Below, in pieces: positions 45,041 through 55,780 of a stretch of 64,000 nucleotides of DNA. Position 1 is the stretch's first letter, and every line of letters starts with the position of its first letter. This DNA comes from Solen grandis (Eukaryota; Mollusca; Bivalvia; Adapedonta; Solenidae): the NCBI GenBank assembly GCA_021229015.1, contig CM037787.1, forward strand, positions 37,278,998 to 37,342,997, given 5' to 3'. The position numbers were made by a program, and so were the translations under genes. The notes beneath the pieces are model-generated. The model had not been told where the DNA came from and made no database searches. It was given only the letters and a program-made list of their open reading frames with translations.

Positions 45041-46300
45041 CAGTGGTGCTACTGTAAACGTTTTTTTTTCTTTGTTGTTGTTTTTTTAAGTTTTGAGGGT
45101 GTGATTTTGTCCTGTCCCCTTATTGAGCAGGTCCTTGAAAAAAATTTGAACTTCAGTTCCGTGCAGGAAATCATGAAATAATGCAAACGTACGGAAATCG
45201 TCTAGCGCTTGCGCAAATCTTTATGATGATTTGTCCACGCCCATAAAGTTTGATATAAAATTTAAATTGCTAGATTGACATATATACAGGGGAAAAGCAT
45301 GAGGTAAATAAAACTAGCTAAGCAACTGATAACTTACTAACAAACAAATTCGTTTCTATTTCTTGTGTGACGTTTAGCCTCCAATCCCCTTTTCATCGAA
45401 GAAGATAGCAGAAAATCTAATTAATCTGAACACAACTTTTAAAGTGGTCCCATGCTTTCAGCATTTAGTACAACCTTTTTGTTCCTTTAAAATAACTATA
45501 TTCGCTAAATCGCTATAACTTACACACTGTTTCAACTATCAAAATATTCTTATTTGTTTTATCAATCATAAGAATACTCTAAGACTTACTCGTATGTGAT
45601 TACTATATACTTTTTTTTTTTTAAAAAAAGTCCATTAGTCCTTTAGTTGTTAAGGACCAAAAAAACAAACAACAACAACAAAAACAAGACTTTTTTACTA
45701 TTAATATCATCATCAACGAGATTCGGTAAAGAAACATACTGAAAGAATGTCTTCCTCTTCGGAATATCATATTTCTATGATGCATATTTAATTTAAAAAA
45801 AAAAAAAATAATGGTATAATGTGTAAAAAACGAAAAAAAGATATGAATAAAATTAATTAATGGCAGAAAATTGTAGTCATGTTGTTGTTGTCTGGTACAT
45901 CCATCCGTTGTCTTCGGAGCACTCCTTGGTAGGATGAAGAATTTTGAGTTTTGTATGTGTGTATATACATGTTTTTGTATGTATGTATATACACATAGTT
46001 ATTCTAAATTACTTGTAATCTTTTGTATAATATTAATTATAATAGAGGACCGGTTTCTGACTTAGCTACCCAGTAACACTACATAACACCCTGGTTCTTT
46101 CTGTGATAATGTTTTTACAAAAGGCCTGCGACCATCTTTTATGTTTTCTGTCATGTTGATTAGTACCGGTAATAAAATTCATGTTGTGTACACGTCGAGA
46201 GTACCTCTCTCGCCTTGGGGTGGGATTGGGGTGGGGGTGAGTGACGGTATACCGGTACCGGCGATACATAAAGGTGACATCCAGTCAAAATAAACACCAT
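45041..46300. other. unrecognised AT-rich sequence with simple repeats
   Basis: T-runs at about 45,060, TTTTTTTTTTTTAAAAAAA near 45,610, CAACAACAACA near 45,670 and an A-run near 45,800. A GC-rich patch with repeated GGGTGGGGTG lies near 46,215-46,240 and ACCGGTACCGG at 46,251-46,261. No gene supported. Confidence 0.5.
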
Positions 46301-46317
46301 GAACAACAGCAAACTCT

Positions 46318-46768
46318 TCCGAAATTAGACAAGCTTAATAGCGTTGACATACCTAATTTTAAGATATTTTACAAAAATAGAAAAACGTTTTCTCATCGAA
46401 GTTCTGGCGGTATAGCCCTGTCAATAAAGGATGAACTAGTCAAGTACGTAACGGTACTTGAATCTGATTCTTATTTAGCATTATGGTTCACGATATCGAA
46501 AACACTGTGTGACCTCAACCAAGACATTTTATGTAGTATTGTTTACATTCCTCCTGAATTTTCCCGTTATGCTCATGCTGACCCTTTCATGGACCTTAAC
46601 AATGTGCTTTCAAGTTACTCTGAAAAATATAAATATATATGTCAGTTTGGTGACTGGAATTCCACGTATAAGAATATGAAAGATTATATAATCGTTGACA
46701 AAGAAATAATGTCAGATCATCAATTATATGATGTTAATGAAGACTACGATTGTGCGAAAAAAGTCTAG
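46318..46768 (+). pseudogene. non-LTR retrotransposon, APE-type endonuclease fragment
   Basis: The open frame encodes the C-terminal half of an exonuclease-endonuclease-phosphatase domain, the enzyme that nicks target DNA for LINE insertion. Visible landmarks are SSGGIALSIKDEL, YIPPE, the GDWNS block (equivalent to GDFN, with catalytic Asp and Asn) and SDH near the end. The N-terminal half with the first metal-binding residues is absent, so the copy is truncated or rearranged. The frame stops at 46,768, and RT remnants follow in other frames on the same strand. Confidence 0.7.
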
Positions 46769-47560
46769 AGCGATATCAGTAAGTGTAAATGACTTATATC
46801 TACATTTTAAGAAACTTAACGAAAGGGATATCATTCCTGAACAAAATGAGACAGATACAAGTTATACACAAGAAATTATAAATTAATTAACAAAAAGATA
46901 AAAAAAATAAAATTGAACAGTAGATATACCTAAATCATGGACGATAGGCATAATAAATCCGATTTACAAAAATAAAGGTGATCCCAAACTCCGACAAAAA
47001 TTATAGACCTATCACTTTTTTAAGTTGTCTTGGGCAATTATTCACGTCTGTCATTAATAAAAGGATAAAACATTATTACCTATTACGGGAAAATAAACGG
47101 GGATACCCATAAAGAGACCTCAAAAAAAAGAAGAAGAAAAGGATAAAACATTATCTTGAAAATAACAACCTCTTAAACAAGGACCAGGATTCTCAACAAT
47201 TGATAACATGTTTATTTTGCAGTCTTTGATTAAAATTTTGATAACTAGTAACAAAAAACATTATTGTGCATTTATGGATTTAAAACAAGCATTTCATACC
47301 GTATATAGAGAGACACTAATATTAACGGTAAATGCTTAAAGCTTATCAAAATATGTATGCAAATATCAAATCAAGTGTCGCATCAAATAAAACAGTGTCA
47401 AGCTTTTTTCGTAGTGATATCGGAGTCAGGCAAAGAGAAATCTTTCGCCTATACTGTTCGCTGTTTTTCCTAATGACATTGAGGATTTTTTCGAAGAAAA
47501 CAATTCACTAAAAGGTATAGAAATAAACGAACATTTGCAACAAGAAGTTATTTTTTTAAA
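46769..47560 (+). pseudogene. non-LTR retrotransposon, reverse-transcriptase remnants
   Basis: Broken frames show IPKSWTIGIINPIYKNKGDP (about 46,926-46,985), YRPIT (about 47,003) and FMDLKQAF (about 47,265-47,290), the last corresponding to RT motif A with its Asp. The FADD (motif C) block was not found, and stops plus frame changes are frequent. A short near-duplicate, GGATAAAACATTA at 47,063 and 47,139, marks an internal rearrangement. Dead copy. Confidence 0.65.
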
Positions 47561-47568
47561 ACTAAATT

Positions 47569-47898
47569 TTGTTTCGAAAAATATTTATTGAATACAATAC
47601 CCATTTATCACATTTCATGTTAAGATTCAGGACAAGGAATCACAAATTACCAGTTGAAACAGGAACTTGGTCAAATATTCCTTTATGTGAAAGGTACTGC
47701 AACAATTGCAATAATAACCAGATAGGAGATGAATTTCATTATTTATTTATCTGCAAATATTTCAAACAGGAAAGAAGAAAATACATTCAACCATATTGTT
47801 CAAAAAGACCAAACACACATACGTATTCTAAGTTAATGAACACAACCAATAAAATAGAATTCACAAATCTTTCTAAATTTGTCAAAATAATTATTTAA
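47569..47898 (+). pseudogene. non-LTR retrotransposon, C-terminal zinc-knuckle-like region
   Basis: Encodes about 109 residues with HLSHFMLRFRTRNHKLPVET, then CERYCNNC, GDEFHYLFIC and KYFKQERRKYI. This Cys/His arrangement (C-x3-C-x2-C, then H and C) is typical of the extreme C terminus of many LINE ORF2 proteins in molluscs. It ends at a TAA and an AT-rich tail follows. Same strand and order as the EN and RT pieces, so one element of about 1.6 kb of remaining sequence. The clade is not assigned. Confidence 0.6.
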
Positions 47899-48124
47899 TA
47901 AGCATTATGAAATTGTTATTATTTTTTTAAATTAATTTAAATATTAATTTGATATGTGAATTATTTAAGAGAATTGTGTGTACATGAGGAATCTTAAAAA
48001 ATTTAATTTTAAATAATTATGTGTGAATAAATGAATATTATAGGTGCATAGATACATAAACCAACTAAAATATTTTCTACGTGATAGCTCTCCTGCAAAA
48101 TACTATAGTATGCAAATTAATTAA

Positions 48125-48158
48125 CGCGCGCGCGAGCGCGCGTGTGTGTGTGTGTGTG
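48125..48158. repeat. (CG)n(TG)n alternating purine-pyrimidine tract
   Basis: CG dinucleotides, with one GAG interruption, run straight into (TG)n. Strict alternation of this type favours Z-DNA. CpG runs are rare in AT-rich, methylated genomes. Confidence 0.9.
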
Positions 48159-48220
48159 CTAGGAGGAGAGCTAGTAAGCCTCGTTCTCGCGTTTGTCAGT
48201 ACATGTTAACATCTAACCGG

Positions 48221-48309
48221 AGGAATGTGCCCCGGTTGGGATTCGAATCCAAGACCTCCCGATAGTATATTGCTTATTCGAACTGATGCGAGAGAGAGAG
48301 AGAGAGAGA
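48221..48309 (-). repeat. tRNA-like/SINE fragment and (GA)n
   Basis: The minus strand contains GGATTCGAATCCCAACC, resembling a Pol III B box with flanks of a tRNA T arm. No full cloverleaf or A box is evident, so it is more likely a SINE remnant than a tRNA gene. (GA)n occupies 48,289-48,309. Confidence 0.35.
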
Positions 48310-48704
48310 AATTATGTTCTGTGCAAATTAGGATCTGTTCATTTTATTGTTTGCATGTGTGGATAGAGAAAGAGGGCTAAATAGGGTAGGAAATAAAAAA
48401 AAGTGCACATTAGAACTACAATGTAGGCTGAGCGGTTTCGGGTAATTCCGGACACCTACAGCTTAGTGAAGGTAAAGGTTCATGAATTTTGAGAAAATGG
48501 GATTGTTTTTATTTTAATTATGTGTTTGTATCATTTTTTGGTTTATGTTTTGATTGTAATTGCTCAGGTATTCATAGACTCTCACTCTCTCTCTCTATAT
48601 TTGTCATATAGACCTAGTTACTTCCTATGTCAGACAATACTAAGTATTACATATATCAACGAAAATAAGAGTTGAAGTGTATTTTCTCCTTTTATTCATC
48701 TGCA

Positions 48705-48771
<67 letters not shown>
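48705..48771. repeat. compound tetranucleotide microsatellite (ATCT)n(GTCT)n
   Basis: About nine ATCT repeats followed by about eight GTCT repeats, uninterrupted, ending in CCGCC. Long perfect arrays of this sort are usually highly variable between individuals. The open frames through it (YLSIYLSI..., DRQTDRQTD...) are artefacts. Confidence 0.95.
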
Positions 48772-48864
48772 CGCCCCGACATACGTAATTTTCAGTCGGG
48801 TATTTTGGATTTCTTTGTATATTAGAAACACGGTCTTCCCACGTTTTGAAAAGCATATGATGCA

Positions 48865-49046
48865 TTGCAACCACACTTTGTCACAATTTATGTCTATTTT
48901 CTGCACAAAGATATCAACACATTTACTCGTTGTAGAAAAAATCAATTCTAAGCACCTCTCTTACTACACAATGTAACAGGACGTAGTTTAATATACATTT
49001 GCAACCACACTTTGTCACAATTTATGTCTATTTTCTGCACAAAGAT
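48865..49046. repeat. 48-bp exact direct repeat
   Basis: 48,865-48,912 and 48,999-49,046 are identical (starting TTGCAACCACACTTTGTCAC), separated by 86 bases. It probably reflects a small local duplication. 49,047-49,780 is otherwise unrecognised. Confidence 0.85.
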
Positions 49047-49779
49047 CCCTAAGGTTTAAATGTACACGGTTTGTAAATATCAAAAGACGGAAAGGGGGAT
49101 TCAAGTTACACTGGCATGCACTAAAAGTATGAATATCTTTACAATTTGGGGATGAAATGCAGCAGTATCCGAGAATAGCCGATATCCGGAAATACCAGAC
49201 ACCGCTCTATGTGCGTAAGTTGCGAACAATGCAGAAAAAAAGTCCCGGTATTCCACGGAAGCAACACCTTGGACGAAATCGGAATTTGATCATGCACAGT
49301 TAGGTCAGATTTTATTTGTAAGTTTTCAGACATGTTAATCAAGAATTTTGATCTAACACATCAAGTAAACATATAGACATGAATGTAGCCCAGCGTATAC
49401 TTAAATATCGATATAATGCTTTCGAATACATAATTTTGACACGTGCATTAAATTGCTTAACGACGCACGGCGACTGCTGCATAAAGTCACTTAGGCCACT
49501 ACACATGAATATACCGGTACATAAAAAGTAAAAAAAAAAAATGTTACCATAATTAAAATAATATTTAAAAAACAATAAATAAATACTAATAAATAAAAAA
49601 ATAAAAATGTGAGTGTCCCGAAACTTAAACTGACCAAAATCTTAGAGTGATTCGATACGATATTCGTTATGTAATGTGCGATATACGATTTACGATAAAC
49701 CATTGCTATATTCGAACGATATACGTTATTTTTGACAACTGATACGATAGCACCACTGTATGACTGACATTAGCCAATT

Positions 49780-50520
49780 AGGTTAGGAGTTACGGCCCTT
49801 TAATTGTCAACAACTTTATTTTTTACACTCTAGAAGCCACAATTTTTATCCACTTTTCTTCAGACTTAAAGTCTTGATAATTTCTCAGTCTAGTTAGATC
49901 ATAATGGGTCAGGGTAAAAAAAAAACCGGAGTTATTGCCCCTGAATCAACTTGAAAAGTCTTGTCCGGTGAACTCTTCCTTCAGTTTCAGTCTGATTCAC
50001 CTAATACTTGGCATAAATATTTATCAGGAGCAGTAGATGTGTTAGACACAAAGTTCATGAGAGTTTTCGCAATGATTACAGAGTTATTGCCCCTGATTCG
50101 ACTTTAAATATCCTGTGATGTGAACTTCTTCTACATTTCTTAACCGATTCAGTTCAAAGTTTATGTATGCATCGATAATCAGATGGAGAGGTGCGTGACA
50201 TAAAATTCAATTGAGTTGTCTCAAGGACGGCAGAGTTACCTGGTCCCATTTTTGAATTATTCTACCTTTTGTTATTTTTGTTTCTCTTGTCTGGAATATT
50301 ACTCGAATATTATTTAAGGTATTGACTTTAAACTTAAAATATAGACAGATTGCGATAAGGAGAAGTGCAGTGTGTCCAAGAACTGTAACTCTACACTTTT
50401 AAACTACTGTGCCAAACAAACGACTCTCTATCCACTTTAAATAGAGACTTTACTTACTTTTTACTTACTTATCATAACCAAATTACTATGTATACAGGTG
50501 ACATGAACATCGTTTTTTGC
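49780..50520 (+). repeat. tandem-core repeat ('GAGTTATTGCCCCTGA' family) plus E repeat end
   Basis: GAGTTATTGCCCCTGA recurs at about 49,930 and 50,083 (period about 150). The reverse complement family is at 56,040-56,450. From 50,221 it passes into the E repeat, with GAGAAGTGCAGTGTGTCC and ACTATGTATACAG near 50,490. No gene. Confidence 0.6.
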
Positions 50521-51161
50521 CGATGATGTATGTCAGATTAAGTAATTGAATCTGATCAGGTTTCATGTGGTTTGCAGAGCAAACAGCCCTATCGTTTATT
50601 CAGAACAAACGAAATCTAGTTTTTATTATCATTATTCTTCCATTTGAGCTTCAAATTAAAAACAGGTTGCTGAATAGCTATCATGATGAAATTTTAATAT
50701 TTGTCACAGAAAAGTATGGGTTTTAAATGATATAGTTTACAGTTTCTTTTGACTTAATGTAACGTCAGAATTGACGTATGCTCAAAAAGTTTGTACGCGC
50801 TCTGCAGGCATTATTTGTGGTCAGAATTTCATGAAAAGGTTCTAGTTGTGCATACCAGTTTTCATTTTCCCAAAGTCGAAAAGGCCAAGGTTTTATGGCG
50901 AATCCAAGATTCGAATCATTGACGTAAAATTTTAGATACGGTTTAAAGCCCGATAGGCTTTATTTCTTTGTTTGATTTGCATGAAATTTTAACTGAAGGT
51001 GCAGCATAGTATCCTATGGAGCACTTCCGTTTCCGGAAATGTGCAAAGGACAAGGCCATATTTCAAATATCAGTGTTTTTTAACCTTGAATATATCTAAA
51101 AAAAAAAACGGTAAATATTTTATGGAGAGTATATGGACAAAAGTGTAAGTTCTTAAAGAGC
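50521..51161 (+). mobile_element. hairpin + CTAG terminus, then C/A2 core truncated by a gap
   Basis: 50,575-50,619: TTGCAGAGCAAACAGCCCTA, hairpin TCGTTT...AAACGA (50,592-50,612), AAT and CTAG (50,616-50,619). Then comes TTTTTATTATC and the type C opening GAGCTTCAAATTAAAAACAG, and from about 50,940 the A2 core, cut by the N gap. An eighth occurrence of the array plan, away from the main array. Confidence 0.65.
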
Positions 51162-51261
51162 NNNNNNNNNNNNNNNNNNNNNNNNNNNNNNNNNNNNNNN
51201 NNNNNNNNNNNNNNNNNNNNNNNNNNNNNNNNNNNNNNNNNNNNNNNNNNNNNNNNNNNNN
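51162..51261. other. assembly gap (100 N)
   Basis: Exactly 100 N, size unknown. It interrupts an A2-type repeat on the left and meets the end of a (GGAC/GACA)n element on the right. Confidence 0.99.
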
Positions 51262-51348
51262 AAAGTTTTGGGATGGATGGACAGATGTACCCACAGACGG
51301 ACAAAGGCAAATCTATATGCCCCCCACACATTTTTGGTGGGGGCATAA
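51262..51348. mobile_element. GACA-microsatellite and CCCCC/GGGGG hairpin end
   Basis: GGATGGATGGACAG-type repeats lead to the hairpin TATGCCCCCCAC...GGTGGGGGCATA (51,316-51,346). Same plan as 56,430-56,515 and, inverted, 25,888-25,980. Confidence 0.65.
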
Positions 51349-51618
51349 AAATTTAATTAAATGATTCACATGTCCCTTATAATGGCATCTCGAAAATGTT
51401 ACACTGATGTCAATTGTCACATGCTGCAAGATATAAACATAAGTTATTATAATGTTACTATAATGTGACATCAATTTTGTAACCATATATATTTATTTGC
51501 TAAAAAATAGAGAAACAAGTCAGGCAAGAGAAATTTGGAAATACTATTTTGATATACCAGAATTAGTCAGAGTTTCATTGATGTATGAAATGATGATACA
51601 TTTTTATGATGCTTTTAA

Positions 51619-51997
51619 CCCTTTCCCTCATAGAGGACACCATGAAAAGACCTATGCAAACAGCATAAAACTGAAAATGAACACCACCTTATTGATAAAT
51701 GAATTCAGAAATTAAATTTACCCTTTCCCTCATAGAGGAAACTATGAAAAGACCTATGCGAACAACATAAAACCAGATCAGCCTTATAAATGAGGACTTA
51801 TAATTAAATTTGGTAAGGTTTAACTGTGGTTTTCTCCAAAAGGGCGATCAGGTTTTATGCTGTTCGCTGCTCCTCAGTGGTCTGGAAATGAGGACTTTAT
51901 AATTAAATTTGGTAAGGTTTAACTGTGGTTTTCTGCAGATCAGGTTTTATGTGGTACCTATTGAGTGCGTCAAAATGAGTCTATATGAGGGAAAGGG
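51619..51997 (-). mobile_element. rearranged TTAA-flanked MITE
   Basis: TTAA at 51,615-51,618 and 51,998-52,001 flank inverted ends CCCTTTCCCTCATA and TATATGAGGGAAAGGG. The inside is duplicated and shuffled relative to 52,475-52,708: a second CCCTTTCCCTCATAGAGG appears at about 51,720, and the AATTAAATTTGGTAAGG block occurs twice. TTAA duplications and CCC-starting ends are features of the piggyBac superfamily. Confidence 0.7.
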
Positions 51998-52001
51998 TTA
52001 A

Positions 52002-52470
52002 AACCCATTTGATAAAGGTCGAATATAGTAAAGTAAAATATATAACCTTCAAAACTACAGGGGCAAAAGGTAATATTACTGCCATACACTGACATTAGGT
52101 GTGGACTATATAAAGTCAATACCTTGTATTGTTTTATAGTTATGGCCAAGGTTGAAGTTGTCCCCAGACAGAGAGACAGATAGGTTAAACATAATATGCC
52201 ACCTGCTCTATTAATTCTGTGGACATAAAAACAGGTTTTCCCATGGAAGTAATGGCCAATGGACAATTAACAGATGACAGCAAACTTATTACAGTAACTG
52301 TTATCGAAACATTTCAGTTTTATCTGTAAAATTTCCTACTATAAGCAGAGATGACATCTTATACAGCAATTATCTGTCTTAATTGACAGAGTGATGTATT
52401 TTGTATCTCAAGCTTACATAATTTCAGGCTGAAGCTACATTTGTGAGCAGTGACAGTAATTTTTTGTTGT
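52002..52470. other. unrecognised sequence between MITEs
   Basis: AT-rich. Some phrases (CTATAGTTATGGCCAAGG and CAGACAGAGAGACAGA) suggest a further tandem-core repeat remnant on the minus strand. No gene supported. Confidence 0.4.
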
Positions 52471-52474
52471 TTAA

Positions 52475-52708
52475 CCCTTTCCCTCATATAGACTCATTTT
52501 GACGCACTCAGTAGGTACCACATAAAGCCTGATCTGCAGAAAACCACACTTAAACCTTACCAAATTTAATTATAAAGTCCTCATTTCCAGACCACTGAGG
52601 AGCAGCAAACAGCACAAAACCTGATCAGCCTGCAAGTTACTTGCAGGCTGATCTGGTTTTATGCTGTTCGCATAGGTCTTTTCATGGTGTCCTCTATGAG
52701 GGAAAGGG
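52475..52708 (+). mobile_element. piggyBac-type MITE, intact ends, TTAA duplication
   Basis: TTAA at 52,471-52,474 and 52,709-52,712. Inverted ends are CCCTTTCCCTCATA / TATGAGGGAAAGGG. The central palindrome GATCAGCCTGCAAGT (52,623-52,637) pairs with ACTTGCAGGCTGATC (52,639-52,653). Length is 234 bases with no coding sequence. TTAA target duplications with CCC-starting ends define piggyBac-like elements, so this is a non-autonomous derivative mobilised in trans. Confidence 0.85.
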
Positions 52709-53620
52709 TTAAAAAGAAAGTTAAATTTAATTTAATGATGGCAAGGAAAGAAAGAAAGGCAACTATTACATAAGAACAAATGTACATAAATACTGTAACA
52801 CCTCTAGTGAACTAATTCAAAAAACTTAACCAAGATTGCAAGTTGAAAAAGGGGATTAATTTTGGCAAAATCCATGACAAAGTTATTTGCTCTTGCCTAC
52901 AGGTGGATGTTTGAGTCATAAACAAATATTTCAAGTTTAAAAGCAATAACTCAAAAGGTTCAGTGAAAAAAGGAGGTGGTATGAAAAACTTGACTAAGAT
53001 TTTTTGGCTAAAAAAGGTTTAATTATGTTAAAATCAATGAAAGAGTTATGTACTCTTGTCTACAGGGTATAATTATGTAAAAATCAATGAAAGAGTTATG
53101 TATTCTAATGTCTACAAGTAGAGATGATGGTCATAAACAAGTGTTCCAAATTTCAAAGCAATACCTCAAAAGGTTCAGAATAAAAAATAGGTGGTACAAA
53201 AAAGTTAACCATGATTTTTTGTCTAAAAAGGGGCATAATTATTTCAAAATTCAAGACAGAGTTATCTACTCTTGCCTACAGATTGAGGTGATGCTAATAA
53301 AGATGCATATCAAATTTCAAAGCAATATCATAAAGGGTTTAGAGAAAAAATGAGGTGGTATTGAAAACTTAACCATTATGACCATGCAGACGCCAATGCT
53401 TGAGTGAATAGAAAAGCTGTCCTTATTTTCTCAAAAGCCGAGCTAAAAAGGGTATAATTTAGTTAACATCCATGACAGAGATACAAACTCTTGCCTACAG
53501 GTAGAGGTGATGGTCATAAGCAAGTATTCCAAACTTCAAAGCAATACCTCAAAGGTTCAATTAATAAGTGAAATTGTTTGAAAAAATTAATTATTATGGC
53601 AACAACGTCAGATACAGTAT
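52709..53620 (+). repeat. tandem-core repeat, ~150-bp units ('CTTGCCTACAGGT' family)
   Basis: Recurring phrases are GACAGAGTTAT..CTCTTGCCTACAG, GTCATAAACAAGTGTTCCAA and TTTCAAAGCAATACCTCAAA. Units start near 52,850, 53,000, 53,080, 53,220 and 53,450 with variable lengths. The reverse-order end with GCCAATGCTTGAGTGAATAG is at 53,390. The same family is at 59.9-60.3 and 62.5-62.87 kb. No gene. Confidence 0.7.
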
Positions 53621-55110
53621 TAATGTAACTTTGATAAGATATTAAAAACCATAAACCTTACTTCCAAGATTGATAAATACAGTTTGAAAACAAAATGGAC
53701 GTTATAATAAAGTAAATATTTGTCTATATTTTTATTTTTTTCTAAAATTTCAAGGGTAATGGTCTTTTTATATCAGATGTTATTAAATTTGCCCAACATT
53801 ATTTTTGTTTCAAAACTTAGTGAATGAATCTGGCTCTTCTATAATTCAAGGGCAACTACTCCTGACTTACAGCAATAATGCACGACAAGCTGATTCTAGT
53901 AAAACCCACATAACTTTTTTCAGGGGTTGTGAAAAAGAAAAACAAAGTGGAGAACCAGTCAGTGGTCAGGTGAATAAATATAGATGATAGTTCCATCTCT
54001 TTGCACAAATTATTATAAAATCTGATATAGCAGTACTGAGCACTTACGTTTTGAATAGAAAAAAAAAAAAATTAAAAAAAATTGGAAAAATAAATAAATA
54101 ATTGCCACAAAGCGTCAGAAAATGTTTTTATCTTATAAGGCTTTAGTGAGAAATGTTGCTGCCTCAAGAGATTGTTCTAAAGTGAAACAAGAGATTTGTT
54201 AATCCAGTGTATCAGCCTTAATACCATCACTACAAGCTGGCCAGATAAAGGTAACCAAGACAACTGTTCTGTGATCCTTCTTCCTCTATAAGAGGTTCTT
54301 CCTACGTGCTGGATATCAAATCATTTGTCAGAATCTCATCTGATAAAAACTTGAGGTAATGAAATCTGGATTGTCAAGTCTCCAAAATAAAATCTCAAAT
54401 AATCTTGTAAAAAGCAAAAACGAAGGGAGAAGTGGAATGACAGAATATCGTCAGCGTGCTTTTATGATAACATTACTATCGATTTGTTAATACAATATGG
54501 TTTTAAACTTGATTGCCAATGAAATAAAAATATTGTAGATGTGCTGTGATACCCTGGGGGAATTACAGTCTGACACAGATGCTTTTGCAGATGCTGACAA
54601 ATTAGGCACAGCTGGGCTGCAATAATGGAAGGGCTTCCCACCATTAAGAATCAGCTTCTGTGTGATTACAACTAACTCCCTACCACCATGTCCGGCTGGA
54701 GGGAATCTTACATTACTCATACTGATGGACAGAGACCATACCTCCGTCTGAGAATGATGGACTCCAGGTATTGATACAAGAGTGCAATCTTATTCATATC
54801 AGAATGCTGAAAACTATGTAAATTGACTTGAAAACAATAGATGCTATGAATCACTCATATAAAGTACTGAAGTCTTTCATCTAATGACATTAATACATAT
54901 TTAACAATGCAATAAAACAAAACCTTTGTTACAATAGTACTTTGAAATAGCCATAAAAACGAATGATTCAACCAAAAATAATTCTCCAGAACTAAATAAA
55001 AAGATTGAGTGGAGCAAAGTGAACTAGAGCTATCACTAAAGGTAATTAATACCCAAACAAAATGCTTTGATACAGAAGATAAGCCAGACTCCAGGCGGAG
55101 CATAGAAAAG
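53621..55110. other. unrecognised region; no supported gene
   Basis: Mixed AT-rich sequence with an A-rich patch at 54,060-54,110. Frames of 60-82 codons exist on both strands but show no motif, no repeat of codons under constraint and no consistent splice sites. Confidence 0.4.
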
Positions 55111-55780
55111 AACCTGTATACATAGTATATTAGTTATGATAATAAGTAAGTAATAATTAAGTAAAGTCTTTATTTAAAGTCGAAAAAGAGTCAGCTATGG
55201 TTGTTTGGCACAGTAGTTTCAAAGCGTAGAGTTACAGTTCTTGGAAACTGCACTTCTCCTAGTCAAAACTTTAACCAAAATTTCTAAGTTAAAAAGTGGC
55301 CATTATTCATATTAAATTTAGTTAAGAGTTATCTACCTTGGTTGTCTGATGCCCCTGAACATATAATAAACTTTCAAGTCAATACTATTAATGGTTATTG
55401 AGATATACGGTTGATAGTAACTTGCATGCAAAACTTTAACCAAAAGCTGCAACACCAATGCGGACGCTGACACAAGGGCAACTACAATAGCTCACATATT
55501 CTTCGAATAGTCGAGCTAAAAACCAGGTAGAGTTACAGTTTTTGGACGCTGCACTTCTCCTAGTCGCCATCTGCCTATTTAACAAGTTTCAAGTCAATAC
55601 CTTGAAGAATTTTCAAGTTATGTTCGGGACAAGAAAATTCAAACAGACTGACCGAAAGCTCAACCACCAACCCACCAACCACACGTTTAATCCTTCTAAA
55701 ATTGAAAAAGCTGCAATTGTCACACCTCCAAGTATAGATTAGTTTAACAAATTAGAAATGTTGCATCTCCCTGGTGCATA
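55111..55780 (-). repeat. E repeat and tandem-core fragments, minus strand
   Basis: Reverse complement of the E family: ACTATGTATACAG end at about 55,118-55,130, then GAGTTACAGTTCTTGGAAAC with CTGCACTTCTCCTAG at about 55,230 and again at 55,510-55,560. Between them is a fragment of the 'CTTGCCTACAG' type repeat with GCAACACCAATGCGGACGCT. Confidence 0.55.

Noticed and set aside
46241..46317. Start of a 175-residue protein at 46,241
   Set aside because: The first codon is GTG and the first ~25 residues have no LINE similarity. Recognisable endonuclease sequence starts near 46,318.
48221..48290. tRNA gene on the minus strand
   Set aside because: Only a B-box-like GGATTCGAATCCC is present. No matching acceptor stem or A box was found at tRNA distance.
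48677..48976. 99-codon frame with SIYLSIYLSICLSVCLSV
   Set aside because: It is a translation of the ATCT/GTCT microsatellite and not a signal peptide or membrane protein.
54462..55103. Minus-strand frames of 60-82 codons as a small gene
   Set aside because: No domain, no consistent splice sites, ordinary AT-rich composition; the last part abuts a repeat end (ACTATGTATACAG).
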